Below, piece after piece: positions 27,264-36,319 of a DNA stretch of 52,668 nt. Position numbers and translations under genes: made by a program. The DNA is taken from NCBI GenBank assembly GCA_017461765.1, contig JAFTXO010000051.1, positions 1 to 52,668 on the forward strand. Direction: 5' to 3'. A model generated the notes under the pieces. It did not search any database and was not told the DNA's origin. It worked only from the letters and a program-made list of their open reading frames with translations. How positions within the stretch are numbered: position 1 is the stretch's first letter; every line of letters starts with the position of its first letter. Source of the stretch: Clostridia bacterium. Lineage in GTDB: Bacteria; Bacillota; Clostridia; Oscillospirales; CAG-272.

Positions 27264-27323
27264 ACTTTTTATCCTTTTCGAGTAAATAATTATATTTATT
27301 GATTTGCGCTATAAATATATAAT

Positions 27324-27352
27324 ATTATAGCACGCGGAGCTCGTTTTTTCAA
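27324..27352 (-). promoter_or_regulatory. Promoter of the MoxR/VWA operon
   Basis: On the minus strand TTGAAA (27352-27347), 17-bp spacer, and TGCTATAAT with TATAAT at 27329-27324. Confidence 0.75.
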
Positions 27353-27390
27353 TATCAAACAAATTTTAAAACTCCGCCTTATTCATTTTT

Positions 27391-27456
27391 GGCAATTTCC
27401 ACAAAAAATCCTGGTTTATAGCCTTTTCCACAACGCAATTTTTTGTGGAAATTGCC
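27391..27456. repeat. 19-bp perfect inverted repeat with TTTCCACA motifs
   Basis: GGCAATTTCCACAAAAAAT (27391-27409) is exactly complementary to 27438-27456; the 28-bp centre contains TTTTCCACA (27424-27432), which fits a relaxed DnaA-box pattern. TTTCCACAA thus occurs three times in 60 bp. It may be a protein-binding site or a transcribed hairpin; it has no following T-run. Confidence 0.6.
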
Positions 27457-27816
27457 CAAAACGCTTTTTTTGCGCGGCAGCCAAACACGCCGACGATATA
27501 CGAAAAATTCTTTTCTTACCCCCTTTTGTGAACGATCACATCATGGACTGTGATCACTTTGATAGAGACATAATAGCAAAGAGTGGCATTCTTTGCCATA
27601 GCTTTTTAAAAAAGCGCTTCTTGATTTAGTAAGGGATACTTGCTAATGGGAATGCGCTTTTTTCAACCTCATTCTACCACACATATTATTCCTTTTCAAG
27701 AAGATATTTACACAATTCAGAAGCCGTTCACATACTTTTCATAATATCCGATTTTTTTCACAAAATCCCCACCTTGATATCAAGCCTTAACGATTTTAAA
27801 ATTACCATTATGAGAT
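27457..27816. other. Non-coding gap with candidate structured RNA
   Basis: No credible gene is seen. Between 27534 and 27663 three stems follow one another: GATCACA/TGTGATC (27534-27555), GCAAAGA/TCTTTGC (27576-27596) and AAAAAAGCGC/GCGCTTTTTT (27608-27663). The last looks like a terminator in either direction. This could be a small RNA of about 130 nt or debris of a mobile element. Nothing recognisable is seen in 27664-27816. Confidence 0.35.
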
Positions 27817-27849
27817 AAAAATACGGTGAAAAATTTTCGCCGTATTTTT
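27817..27849. terminator. Terminator after the deacetylase lipoprotein gene
   Basis: AAAAATACGGTGAAAA (27817-27832) pairs with TTTTCGCCGTATTTTT (27834-27849) with one wobble position, 5 bp beyond the stop codon. Confidence 0.8.
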
Positions 27850-27854
27850 TTCTA

Positions 27855-30800
27855 TTATTTAGCTGTGATTACTACCTCTCCGCAATCGGGAACTACGCTT
27901 ATGTAAGCATATCCGTCCTCGATAAATACATCATCGGCTACATCGATACCGATCTCATTGCCGTTTTGCATTACAGTGATGGCTGTCCATTCATCGGGAA
28001 TGTCAACCTTTACTGTAAGCTTCTGGTCAAAGTGAGAATTATCAAGTGTATCTGTAAGAGTAAAGCTGATCTGATCCTCTGTTGCAGAGAATTCCAAGCT
28101 TGCGCTCTTCGCTTCTTTTAAATATTGAATAACCTCTGTGTAAGAGCCTACCCAAATACCCGTCTTCTTAAACGCCTCAAACTTGGAGATCGTGGATGTG
28201 AATGTAGAGTATATATCTCCCCAACCGAGTGAGTGGAGACATTCCACCGTCCAATATCCGTGATCCGAGCCTGTTTTGCCGTCAAGAAGCTCGTTTACTC
28301 CTTTTTCATATGAACCAATGGTCGTATGAGCGAGAATATATTCGCCGTCGTTGTTCTCCTGGAACACATATTCGCCGTTTACATAGCTGTATGAGCCGTT
28401 TTCTACCCATGTGTATTTATAGATAGGAGTTCCGTCACGCTCGGTGAAGTATGTGCCGTCAAAGTTAGCGTCTGTATATTCCTCACGAATGTACGTACCC
28501 GTTATAGCGAGCTGCTTTGATACTGCGTCAACTATTCTGTTGGATACGGGATCGTATACATAGTTTACCTTAAGGTCGGAAGCCTTAACGAATTCGTACT
28601 TACCTTCCGTCTCGCCTGATTTCGAGATGTAGGAATTAAGGTTACCCCAAGCCTCTCTTGACTTAAGATTGTCCGGATCTATCCAAGCGCCGAGGTTACC
28701 GCCGTTTCTTCCTGCTGCCATGATATCGCATACGAATATAGCAGTAGAGTTACTTGTAGTACCGTTAGGTGTTGCAAAGCCGAGTATCTGCTGACCGGGG
28801 AACATATTCATAAATTTGTAATGAGCCTCGTTTATCTCATACATTATGCTATCTTCCTGAAGTCCGCCGCTGTAAATACCCGTATGGTTATACGAGTGTG
28901 AGCCAAGATCGAACGCGCCTGTTGCAAAATATTCAGTCCACTGAGGAACATAAGAGTTAGCCATTGAGATAGTCATAACGGTAGTTGCCTTGTAGCCGTA
29001 TTTAAGAAGCTGAGGAACTACCCAGTTATAAGTATCAAGATAGTTACTGTCGTCAAACGTCATACTCCATGCACCCGGAGCGTTATAGAGATATGTCGTT
29101 ATTTCGGGAGCTTTAAGTATACCGAGTGACGTTGCATATTCGGTAATTACTGTCTTTTCGTCACCGCACTTTGTACATTTAGAGACAACGGTTGCATTTT
29201 CGGTATCCGTTGCCGCTACCGCTGTCGTTTCATCAGCCACATAATTGTGGCCGAGAGAGTCAAGAGCGTCTGTCTTCCAAGTGTAGGTACAGCCCTTTGT
29301 CTTACAATGCAATATCGAATATCCCGCGCTTTCGCAGGTAGGAGCTATCTTTTCGGTCAAGGTGCTGTTTGCCGCCTTATGCTCGCAGCCCTCGATCACC
29401 AAGCTTTCCGTAGTTTCTTCAACTATGGTATAAGGAGTGATCTCGTATACGAATGAGAGCCAATACTGAGGCTCTGAAATAAGCTCAAATCTGAACTTTC
29501 TCCACTTAACGCCAAGGTCGATTATCTCCGTTCCCTTTCCGCCCTCGATTATCATATACTCTACCCAGCATTCCTTATCCTCGTCCCAATACTGAAGCGA
29601 GAAGTCTCTGCCGTCAACGTCTGCAAAAATAAATCTGATGTACGCAATATACTGAACAGATGTATATTCGAATGTTGCGATCGTTCTGGGACCCTCAAGC
29701 CATTCTACCTTTTCGATATTATGGAGCTTATCGTCGCCCGTTACGGTTGCTACGGCAAGCTGATTTTTAAAGATCTCGATGGCGCTCAGATCAACCGTTG
29801 AGGTATTACCCTCCTCGTCAGTCTCTTCCTTTGTGGTTTCGTAAGAGCCGAGCGTTACATCCTTATATGTTACAGAAAATTGAGTCATTGTAGGAGGAAC
29901 TGTGGAAATATCGGATGTGAGATCGTCAGCAGCCTTATAATCCTCCGCTTCTATACGAAGCTTAGTTGTGATTATAGGAGCTGCAAGAGTTACCGTATAA
30001 GTACCCTCGAAGTCCTCTGTGATTTCGTAATACTGATTTTCGGAGTTTGGATCAATGTCGATGATCTTCCAGCCAAGGCTGTCTCCGCCCCAACCGCTTA
30101 CAACGCCGTAATAGTAGATGTAGAATTTTTCGCCTACGTATTTATCGGCAACGAACGAGATAGAGCTTATCTCTTTAAACGTGTTCTCGCCGAAATCAAC
30201 TTCAAATCTTGTATCGTCCCAATGTCTTGCATTGGTCATCCAGCTCGTGCCGTCTTTTCCGTCAACGAGCTCGGCATCACCGCCGCCGTATTCGTTATAT
30301 TTACCGCTTACGCTTACGCTTGCAGTGCCTGCTATGTTCTTTACTACTCTGTTGATCATGGAAACGGTCTCTGTTCCCGTCACGTTGCCTTCCTCATCAA
30401 CGATATCCTGCTCGCCCATAGCAGCCTTTGCGTATACCTCTATCTCGTAGATCTTACCGGGAGCATATCTTGATGCTTCCGTAACGGTTATCTTTATTTT
30501 ATCCGTAACCATCGCCTCTTCAAGCGAAAGCACTACCATTACGTTCTGGCTTACGTCGTCGCCGGAGTTTTTGTCATTTACAATGCCGAGAGTTACCCAA
30601 GCACCGTTTTCGTCCTCAGCCTGAACGAGATATTCTACGTTTACGCCGTCAAGTCCCCAAATGTGATAGTTGGGAATATAAAATCTTATTTCTTTTATTT
30701 CGAAGTCCTTAACGAAGGTCTGTACGGCGTAATCGCCCGTATAGCTTGCTCCGTCAACGAGAGTATCCGGACTCCAATATGTAGCTGTATCTCCGTCAAA

Positions 30801-31547
30801 AAGGTTCTTCGGAACTGTTTTTCTGTAATATGATGTTGCTTCGGAAATACCGTACTTTGCGATATTTATGTAATCAACACCGTCGATATCGACGTTGTTT
30901 GCACCGATATCAAGATCAAAGAAATCGTAAAGCGGAGCTACCTCTCTTGTCTGCTTGGCATCGCAGCCTGTATTTGTACAGTATACGTATTCTTCGCCGG
31001 GACAGAAGTATGTAGGAGCTATACTTTCTCTCCATTTTTTCGAATAGTTATGATTTCCCGTTGCAGGTGTGGGATTTGTTTGCGTTGAATATGTACATCC
31101 CGCACGCGTACAAGCGCGTTCGGTATATCCTGCCTTGCTACAGGTAGGAGCAACTACCTCGGGCTCGCCCATCTTGTGTCCGAGCTTGGATATTGTCTTT
31201 TCTCGCTCAGTACCGCAGTATTTGCATTCCTCGGTTTTCGTTCCCGTTTCAGTGCAGGTAGCAGCCTTTACGCTTACCTCCTCGTATTCGTGAATGCAGT
31301 TTTCGGGGTCCACAGTTTCAGTTTGGGTCTCTGTTTCCGTCTGATCGTCTGTTGATGTTTCATCATCAGTTGACGTTTCGTCTGATGTTGATGTTTCATC
31401 GGGCTCTTTTGTCGTCGTTTCGTCCTCAGATGTTACGCTTTCATCGTCCTCGAAAACAATATCGCTCTCCTCATCGCACGATGCAAGTGCGAAAACGGAA
31501 AATACAGAAACAAGAAGTATTAACAATACGGATAAAAGTTTTTTCAT
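27855..31547 (-). CDS. Lipoprotein with discoidin-like modules and polysaccharide deacetylase domain
   Basis: A 1230-residue surface lipoprotein. The signal peptide ends in the lipobox LASC (near residue 22), followed by an acidic Thr/Ser linker rich in DETST. Cys-rich segments of the PTC-x(n)-C-x-x-CG type come next (about 85-200) and recur near 740-800. Two F5/8 type C (discoidin-like) regions lie between. The C-terminal part is a NodB-type CE4 domain: MTFDDSN gives the metal-binding Asp and SHSYNHTG the two His, about residue 830 onward. CE4 enzymes remove acetyl groups from chitin, peptidoglycan or xylan. The start at 31547 follows AGAAGGTATTAT; an ATG at 31568 has no such site. Confidence 0.8.
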   Translation of the reverse strand: MKKLLSVLLILLVSVFSVFALASCDEESDIVFEDDESVTSEDETTTKEPDETSTSDETSTDDETSTDDQTETETQTETVDPENCIHEYEEVSVKAATCTETGTKTEECKYCGTEREKTISKLGHKMGEPEVVAPTCSKAGYTERACTRAGCTYSTQTNPTPATGNHNYSKKWRESIAPTYFCPGEEYVYCTNTGCDAKQTREVAPLYDFFDLDIGANNVDIDGVDYINIAKYGISEATSYYRKTVPKNLFDGDTATYWSPDTLVDGASYTGDYAVQTFVKDFEIKEIRFYIPNYHIWGLDGVNVEYLVQAEDENGAWVTLGIVNDKNSGDDVSQNVMVVLSLEEAMVTDKIKITVTEASRYAPGKIYEIEVYAKAAMGEQDIVDEEGNVTGTETVSMINRVVKNIAGTASVSVSGKYNEYGGGDAELVDGKDGTSWMTNARHWDDTRFEVDFGENTFKEISSISFVADKYVGEKFYIYYYGVVSGWGGDSLGWKIIDIDPNSENQYYEITEDFEGTYTVTLAAPIITTKLRIEAEDYKAADDLTSDISTVPPTMTQFSVTYKDVTLGSYETTKEETDEEGNTSTVDLSAIEIFKNQLAVATVTGDDKLHNIEKVEWLEGPRTIATFEYTSVQYIAYIRFIFADVDGRDFSLQYWDEDKECWVEYMIIEGGKGTEIIDLGVKWRKFRFELISEPQYWLSFVYEITPYTIVEETTESLVIEGCEHKAANSTLTEKIAPTCESAGYSILHCKTKGCTYTWKTDALDSLGHNYVADETTAVAATDTENATVVSKCTKCGDEKTVITEYATSLGILKAPEITTYLYNAPGAWSMTFDDSNYLDTYNWVVPQLLKYGYKATTVMTISMANSYVPQWTEYFATGAFDLGSHSYNHTGIYSGGLQEDSIMYEINEAHYKFMNMFPGQQILGFATPNGTTSNSTAIFVCDIMAAGRNGGNLGAWIDPDNLKSREAWGNLNSYISKSGETEGKYEFVKASDLKVNYVYDPVSNRIVDAVSKQLAITGTYIREEYTDANFDGTYFTERDGTPIYKYTWVENGSYSYVNGEYVFQENNDGEYILAHTTIGSYEKGVNELLDGKTGSDHGYWTVECLHSLGWGDIYSTFTSTISKFEAFKKTGIWVGSYTEVIQYLKEAKSASLEFSATEDQISFTLTDTLDNSHFDQKLTVKVDIPDEWTAITVMQNGNEIGIDVADDVFIEDGYAYISVVPDCGEVVITAK

Positions 31548-31597
31548 ATAATACCTTCTCTTTTTCATGAGTTTGCTTTGTTTAGCTTCGTTATAAA

Positions 31598-31627
31598 AAG
31601 TTCCCTCGGTATGTTCCGAGGGAACTT
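31598..31627 (-). terminator. Terminator between the two lipoprotein genes
   Basis: On the minus strand AAGTTCCCTCGG, a 6-nt loop and CCGAGGGAACTT followed by TTTAT. It probably limits read-through from the upstream lipoprotein gene. Confidence 0.8.
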
Positions 31628-31639
31628 ACTGTTCCAAAA

Positions 31640-32575
31640 TTATTCAGCTACTGCGCCTGTTGCGGGTTGATTTGCAAGCTCAGGGTTCTGAGCCATTCTT
31701 ACCTCACCCCACATTGAAGAACCGTTTCCTGATGCATCGGTTCTTACGATAACCTTTTCAACAGCCAAGTGGTTAACTGCGAATACGATAGCGGAGCTCT
31801 TTCCGTATTCTTCAACATTTGCTCCTTCAGGAGCGCCTGCTACGAACGCACCGCCGCCGATAAGAGTTTCCTCTTCCTCAGAGTTAACGTCTACAACGTA
31901 TACCTTATAAGGCATACCGCCGCCGTTACCGGATACTACGATCTGGTCAATGATCGTTACCTTGGAGAATGTATATGTAACCTCCAAAACGCCGCCTCTA
32001 CCTGTAAAGCCTGCGTCGCCTGAATAACCGTACCATTTACCGTCTATGGTTACACCTGCTGAGCCCCAAGCCTCGCCATTTGTCTTTTCAGCGATAGCAG
32101 AGGTCGTCACGTCAGTCCATGCCTTTGATTCAACGTTACCGCACACCTCGCAAGCTCTTTCGGATGAAAGAACGCCTGGTGTCCATGTTTCGGGATATTG
32201 GTGACCGGGAGCTTCGCCCTCAGTCTTTGATTCTCTTTCGCCGCAGAGGTCGCACTCTCTCTTACCTGTTTCGGGTGTTGTACAGGTAGGATCTGTCCAA
32301 TCCCATTTTGACCATTTATGCTTGCCGTTATCGCAATCATATGTAGGTTCAGAGCTTGTAGTAGTTTCCTCAGGCTCTTTTGTCGTAGTTTCAGTTTCCG
32401 TTGTTGTCTCATCGGATTCACCATCTTTAGTAGATGTTTCCTCTTCTTCCTTGGTAGTTGTTTCTTCTTCGTCATCGCCGAAGTCGATATTCTCTTCCTT
32501 ATCACAAGAAGCGAATATAAACATACATACCAATGCGATCATAAGACACATAAGTTTAATCAATGTGTTTTTCAT
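31640..32575 (-). CDS. Lipoprotein with Cys-rich module and discoidin-like domain
   Basis: A 311-residue lipoprotein, probable small relative of the next gene. Signal peptide with lipobox FASC, then a Glu/Thr-rich linker (TTTKEEEETSTK type), a Cys-rich segment with PTCTTPETGKRECDLCGE and CEVCGN, and a C-terminal beta-rich domain of about 150 residues resembling an F5/8 type C fold. The start at 32575 is preferred because AAGGAG lies just upstream; the ATG at 32608 has none. It may bind a surface glycan; function is inferred from the fold only. Confidence 0.7.
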   Translation of the reverse strand: MKNTLIKLMCLMIALVCMFIFASCDKEENIDFGDDEEETTTKEEEETSTKDGESDETTTETETTTKEPEETTTSSEPTYDCDNGKHKWSKWDWTDPTCTTPETGKRECDLCGERESKTEGEAPGHQYPETWTPGVLSSERACEVCGNVESKAWTDVTTSAIAEKTNGEAWGSAGVTIDGKWYGYSGDAGFTGRGGVLEVTYTFSKVTIIDQIVVSGNGGGMPYKVYVVDVNSEEEETLIGGGAFVAGAPEGANVEEYGKSSAIVFAVNHLAVEKVIVRTDASGNGSSMWGEVRMAQNPELANQPATGAVAE

Positions 32576-32643
32576 TTTTTTCTCCTTAAGATATTTAAAA
32601 ATTCGCAACTCACGGCATCCTGCCGCATATTATCTGCCTTATT

Positions 32644-32672
32644 ATTATAACTCTCACTCGAGAAAAAGTCAA
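32644..32672 (-). promoter_or_regulatory. Promoter of the small lipoprotein gene
   Basis: On the minus strand TTGACT (32672-32667), 17-bp spacer and TATAAT (32649-32644). Confidence 0.78.
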
Positions 32673-32701
32673 CGAAAAGGAAGTTTTTTGAAAAAATTCG
32701 T

Positions 32702-32763
32702 GATTTTGCATAAAAAATCAATAAACATGTCGTGTCAAAATACCTGATTTTTTGTGCAAAATG
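32702..32763. repeat. Inverted repeat after copA, related to the one at 27.4 kb
   Basis: GATTTTGCATAAAAAATCA (32702-32720) pairs with TGATTTTTTGTGCAAAATG (32745-32763) apart from a G/T wobble and one end base. It may form the 3' end of the copA message. Its right arm shares ATTTTTTGTG-N-AAA with the repeat at 27438-27456. Confidence 0.55.
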
Positions 32764-32798
32764 CTCAACGCACCGTTTTGCGAGATTTTTTCACAGTA

Positions 32799-33002
32799 TC
32801 AGGAAACGACCTTATATCCCTTCTCCTTTATCGCTTCAACGATGATTTCATCAGACACGTCCCGATCAAGCATCAGCCTTACGGTTTCCGCTTTGTGATC
32901 GGCTACGGCTTCCTTCACTCCGTCAATTTCTTCAAGTCTTGTCTTTACTGCATTTTCGCAGTGAGGGCACATCATACCCTTTACTTTAAATATTTTTTTC
33001 AT
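32799..33002 (-). CDS. Possible internal start: free CopZ-like copper chaperone
   Basis: Inside copA, in the same frame, an ATG at 33002-33000 is preceded by GGAG with 8 nt spacing, as good as most start sites in this window. Translation from here would give a 67-residue protein starting MKKIFKVKGMMCPHCEN, with the size, start and CxxC motif of free CopZ chaperones. This could be a relic of a copZ gene fused to copA, or a second product made from the same message. Expression is inferred only. Confidence 0.4.
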   Translation of the reverse strand: MKKIFKVKGMMCPHCENAVKTRLEEIDGVKEAVADHKAETVRLMLDRDVSDEIIVEAIKEKGYKVVS

Positions 33003-35282
33003 AGAACTATCTCCATTTATTTCCTTTACATTAAGTATTTTATTCTTTGCAAATTTATTCATATTTCTTATATTAAAGAAATTAAGTCTTAACGCGTTGG
33101 CTACCACGCAAAAGCTCGATAAGCTCATTGCCGCCGCTCCGAACATGGGATTAAGTCTCCAGCCAAGAGCAGGAATGAGCGCGCCTGCGGCAAGCGGTAT
33201 TCCTATTACATTATAGAAGAACGCCCAAAACAAATTTTGCTTTATATTTCTAAGCGTTGCTCTGCTGAGTCTTATAGCTCCGCTTACGTCACAAAGGCTG
33301 TTTTTCATAAGAACGATATCCGCGCTGTCGATAGCAACATCCGTTCCCTGACCCACGGCTATGCCTATATCCGCGCTTTTTAATGCGGGAGCGTCGTTTA
33401 TTCCGTCTCCGACCATTGCAACGGAGCCGTGCTTTTTGAGCTCTTTTATACATTTTTCCTTATCGGCGGGCATGACGTTTGCAATTATCTTATCAACGCC
33501 GACCCTTTCGCCTATCGCTTTTGCGGTGCGCTCGTTATCTCCTGTGAGCATAACGACATATATTCCAAGCCTATGAAGCTCGTCTATCGCCTTTTTGCTG
33601 TCGTCCTTGATCTCGTCACTGACCGCAATAATTCCGATAAGTGTTTCATTCTTAACAAAGAATATCGGCGTTTTTCCCTCGTTTGCAAGCGCAAGCGCTT
33701 TCTCTCTTGCGTCGTTACTTACCTGACACTTACTCTCGGCAAGCTTCAAATTTCCGCCGTATACCTTGTCATCGCCTATTTTTGCGTATATTCCATTACC
33801 CAAAAGAGCCTCGAATTCCGTTGTTTCATAGCCTTTTACGCACACCTCCTCGCCCTTTTCAACGATTGCAAGCGACAACGGATGCTCACTTTTCTTCTCT
33901 GCCGAGTACGCAATTCTAAGAAGCTCTGCTTCGTCATTTTCAAACGGAATTATATCAGTTACCTGCGGCTTTCCCTTAGTCACCGTTCCCGTCTTGTCGA
34001 GAACCACTATGCTTACCTTTCCCGCCTGCTCAAGCGATTCGGCGGTCTTAAAAAGTATGCCATTTTTCGCGCCAATTCCGTTTCCGACCATTATAGCAAC
34101 GGGAGTTGCAAGTCCCAAAGCACAAGGGCAGCTTATAACCAACACCGATATACCTCTTTCAAGAGAATATCCTATATTTCCGCCTGTTGCGATAAGCCAG
34201 ATGACCGTAGCAATCACGGCTATTGTAATGACCGTCGGAACGAAGATTCCGGACACTTTGTCGGCTATTTTGGCAATAGGAGCTTTAGAAGCCGACGCGT
34301 CGGAGACCATTTTGACGATCTGTGAAAACGTCGTATCGTCGCCGACCCTTGTGGCTTCGCATTTTATAAATCCCGACTTATTTATGCACGATGCAAATAC
34401 ACTGTCCCCCACGGCTTTATCCCTCGGCACGCTCTCTCCCGTGAGCGAGGCTTCGTCAACCGCACTCTCGCCCTCGATAACCGTTGCGTCAACGGGAATG
34501 CTTTCGCCGGGACGAACGATAAAAATATCGCCCTTTAAAACGTCCTTCGCCTCGATAAGCATCTCCTTACCGTCACGCATGACCGTTGCGGTCTTTGGAG
34601 AGAGTGCCATAAGCGAACGAAGAGCGTCTGTCGTTTTGCCCTTTGCTCTTGCCTCAAGCATCTTACCTACCGTTATAAGAGCAAGGATCATTGCCGCCGA
34701 TTCAAAATAAAATTCGTGTAGGTAATGAGCCTTATGCTCCGCTCCCGTCATGACAAAAAGCAAGCATACACTGTAAACAAACGAAGCTCCCGAGCCGAGT
34801 GCGACGAGCGTATCCATATTGGGTGAGCCCCTTAAAAGACTCTTTATTCCGTTTATGAAAAACTTCTGATTTATTACCATGACAGCTATTGCAAGGAGCA
34901 TTTCTGATATTGCTATTGCAAGCGGATTTTCGGCAAAGCCCTTTGGCAAATACCAGCCCCACATAACGTGACCCATGGATATATACATAAGAACGCTCAA
35001 AAATACAAGCGAAGCTACAAGCCTTTTTAAAAGCCTTGGAGTTTCAGTATCCTCAAGCTCATCCGAGGAATCTCGCCTTGATACGTTTTTTTCCTTTGCG
35101 CCGTAGCCCGCCCTTTTAACTGCGGATATGATTTCTGAGGACGTCGCTTTTCCCTCTACGGTCATTGAGTTTGTTAAAAGATTTACGGAGCAGCTATCAA
35201 CTCCCTCAACCCTTTTAACGGCGCTTTCTACTCTTGCACTGCACGCCGCACAGCTCATTCCCGTAACATCAAACTGTTTCAT
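32799..35282 (-). CDS. copA: Copper-translocating P-type ATPase with extra C-terminal HMA domain
   Basis: An 827-residue P1B-type ATPase that exports Cu(I). An N-terminal heavy-metal domain has CAAC near 11-14; eight membrane helices surround the CPC motif (about 385-387); TGES, phosphorylated DKTGT (about 429-433) and the GDGIND hinge are all present. A second heavy-metal domain with CPHC sits at the extreme C-terminus (last 67 residues), an unusual position. The ATG at 35282 is preceded by GGAG overlapping the stop of the WYL gene 11 bp away; a TTG at 35285 is possible. It forms a two-gene operon with that regulator. Confidence 0.93.
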   Translation of the reverse strand: MKQFDVTGMSCAACSARVESAVKRVEGVDSCSVNLLTNSMTVEGKATSSEIISAVKRAGYGAKEKNVSRRDSSDELEDTETPRLLKRLVASLVFLSVLMYISMGHVMWGWYLPKGFAENPLAIAISEMLLAIAVMVINQKFFINGIKSLLRGSPNMDTLVALGSGASFVYSVCLLFVMTGAEHKAHYLHEFYFESAAMILALITVGKMLEARAKGKTTDALRSLMALSPKTATVMRDGKEMLIEAKDVLKGDIFIVRPGESIPVDATVIEGESAVDEASLTGESVPRDKAVGDSVFASCINKSGFIKCEATRVGDDTTFSQIVKMVSDASASKAPIAKIADKVSGIFVPTVITIAVIATVIWLIATGGNIGYSLERGISVLVISCPCALGLATPVAIMVGNGIGAKNGILFKTAESLEQAGKVSIVVLDKTGTVTKGKPQVTDIIPFENDEAELLRIAYSAEKKSEHPLSLAIVEKGEEVCVKGYETTEFEALLGNGIYAKIGDDKVYGGNLKLAESKCQVSNDAREKALALANEGKTPIFFVKNETLIGIIAVSDEIKDDSKKAIDELHRLGIYVVMLTGDNERTAKAIGERVGVDKIIANVMPADKEKCIKELKKHGSVAMVGDGINDAPALKSADIGIAVGQGTDVAIDSADIVLMKNSLCDVSGAIRLSRATLRNIKQNLFWAFFYNVIGIPLAAGALIPALGWRLNPMFGAAAMSLSSFCVVANALRLNFFNIRNMNKFAKNKILNVKEINGDSSMKKIFKVKGMMCPHCENAVKTRLEEIDGVKEAVADHKAETVRLMLDRDVSDEIIVEAIKEKGYKVVS

Positions 35283-35293
35283 CAAATTCTTTC

Positions 35294-36289
35294 TTACTCC
35301 TTATCACAAAGTCCGTAAAGCTTACTAAGTGAGCTTATATGCTCTCTTACCCGTTCTACAACAGTCGGCGGTGATACTATTTGGAGCTTATCTCCGAAAG
35401 AACAGCTCCAAGCTATGAACATAGGGCTTATCTGAACCTGAACCGAAAAGGTTACACTGCTTTCGCTCTCTTGCATTTTCACAAATCCGAATTTATCGAA
35501 AATAACATCGATAAGCTTTTTATCTGCTTTTATCTTTACGGTTTTTTCCTCGCCGACGAACATATCAAACACCTGCTTTTTGTGCTTGGTTATATCAAAA
35601 TTCTTGACGTTTTCGTTCTCGGTTATTTCCTTATCGAGCATTTTTACGTTTTCCATACGGTCAACTCTGTAATGTGCGATCGTTCCGTGCTTATCGTCGT
35701 AGCAAGCAAGATAATATCTATCCCCCGAAAGCACCGTCGCATACGGATTTACCTCGTACCGTTTTTTGTCCTTGCGGTAAACTCTTTCGTGATCGGCGTT
35801 GTAGTCAAAATAGCAGAATTCTATCTTTTTATGCTCGTTTATCGCGTTTGCTATCTCATTTACGATATAGTAGATATGCTCGTTCGTTCCCTTTGCGGAA
35901 TTAAACTCGACGATATTTCTTTTGAGCAGCTCTGCTCTGCGGCTTCCCGCAAGATTGGCTATCTTATTTACGAACTCCTTCGTTTTCTTTTCGGTTATAA
36001 AGCTTGATGCCTCGACAGCATCCATAAGAATACGAAGCTCCGAGGGGTCAAATTCCCTCTCGTCAACGTAATATTCGTTACTGCTCGTTCTTATACAGCT
36101 GATGCCGTAGCCGCAATCCTGAAGTGCCTTTATATCGGTATAAAGCGTTCGTCTGTCACAGCTTATTCCCATCTCGCCAAGCCTTTTTATTATGGTCTGC
36201 GTGCCCATAGGGTGATCCTCGTCGGTCTCCTGTCTTAAAAGATCCCAAAGCTTCAAAAGCTTTACGCCCGTAATTTTTTCTCCCTTCAT
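35294..36289 (-). CDS. WYL-domain transcriptional regulator
   Basis: A 331-residue DNA-binding protein: winged helix-turn-helix at 1-75 (with GISCDRRTLYTDIKALQ, typical of HTH_11/DeoR-like regulators), a linker, a WYL domain (about 140-230) that may bind ligand, and a WCX-like C-terminal part. The gene starts with AGGAGG and a consensus promoter and is followed directly by copA. Copper exporters are more often controlled by CsoR or CopY, so copper sensing by this protein would be unusual; it may act elsewhere. Confidence 0.85.
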   Translation of the reverse strand: MKGEKITGVKLLKLWDLLRQETDEDHPMGTQTIIKRLGEMGISCDRRTLYTDIKALQDCGYGISCIRTSSNEYYVDEREFDPSELRILMDAVEASSFITEKKTKEFVNKIANLAGSRRAELLKRNIVEFNSAKGTNEHIYYIVNEIANAINEHKKIEFCYFDYNADHERVYRKDKKRYEVNPYATVLSGDRYYLACYDDKHGTIAHYRVDRMENVKMLDKEITENENVKNFDITKHKKQVFDMFVGEEKTVKIKADKKLIDVIFDKFGFVKMQESESSVTFSVQVQISPMFIAWSCSFGDKLQIVSPPTVVERVREHISSLSKLYGLCDKE

Positions 36290-36319
36290 ACAAAGCCTCC
36301 TTCCATATTTCTAAATTTG

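Noticed and set aside
27498-27552. Minus-strand 13-codon frame from a GTG (VITVHDVIVHKRG)
   Set aside because: It lies within the GATCACA palindrome and has no ribosome binding site; too short to support.
32322-32747. Val/Ser-rich 141-codon frame on the plus strand
   Set aside because: Antisense of the Glu/Thr-rich linker of the small lipoprotein.
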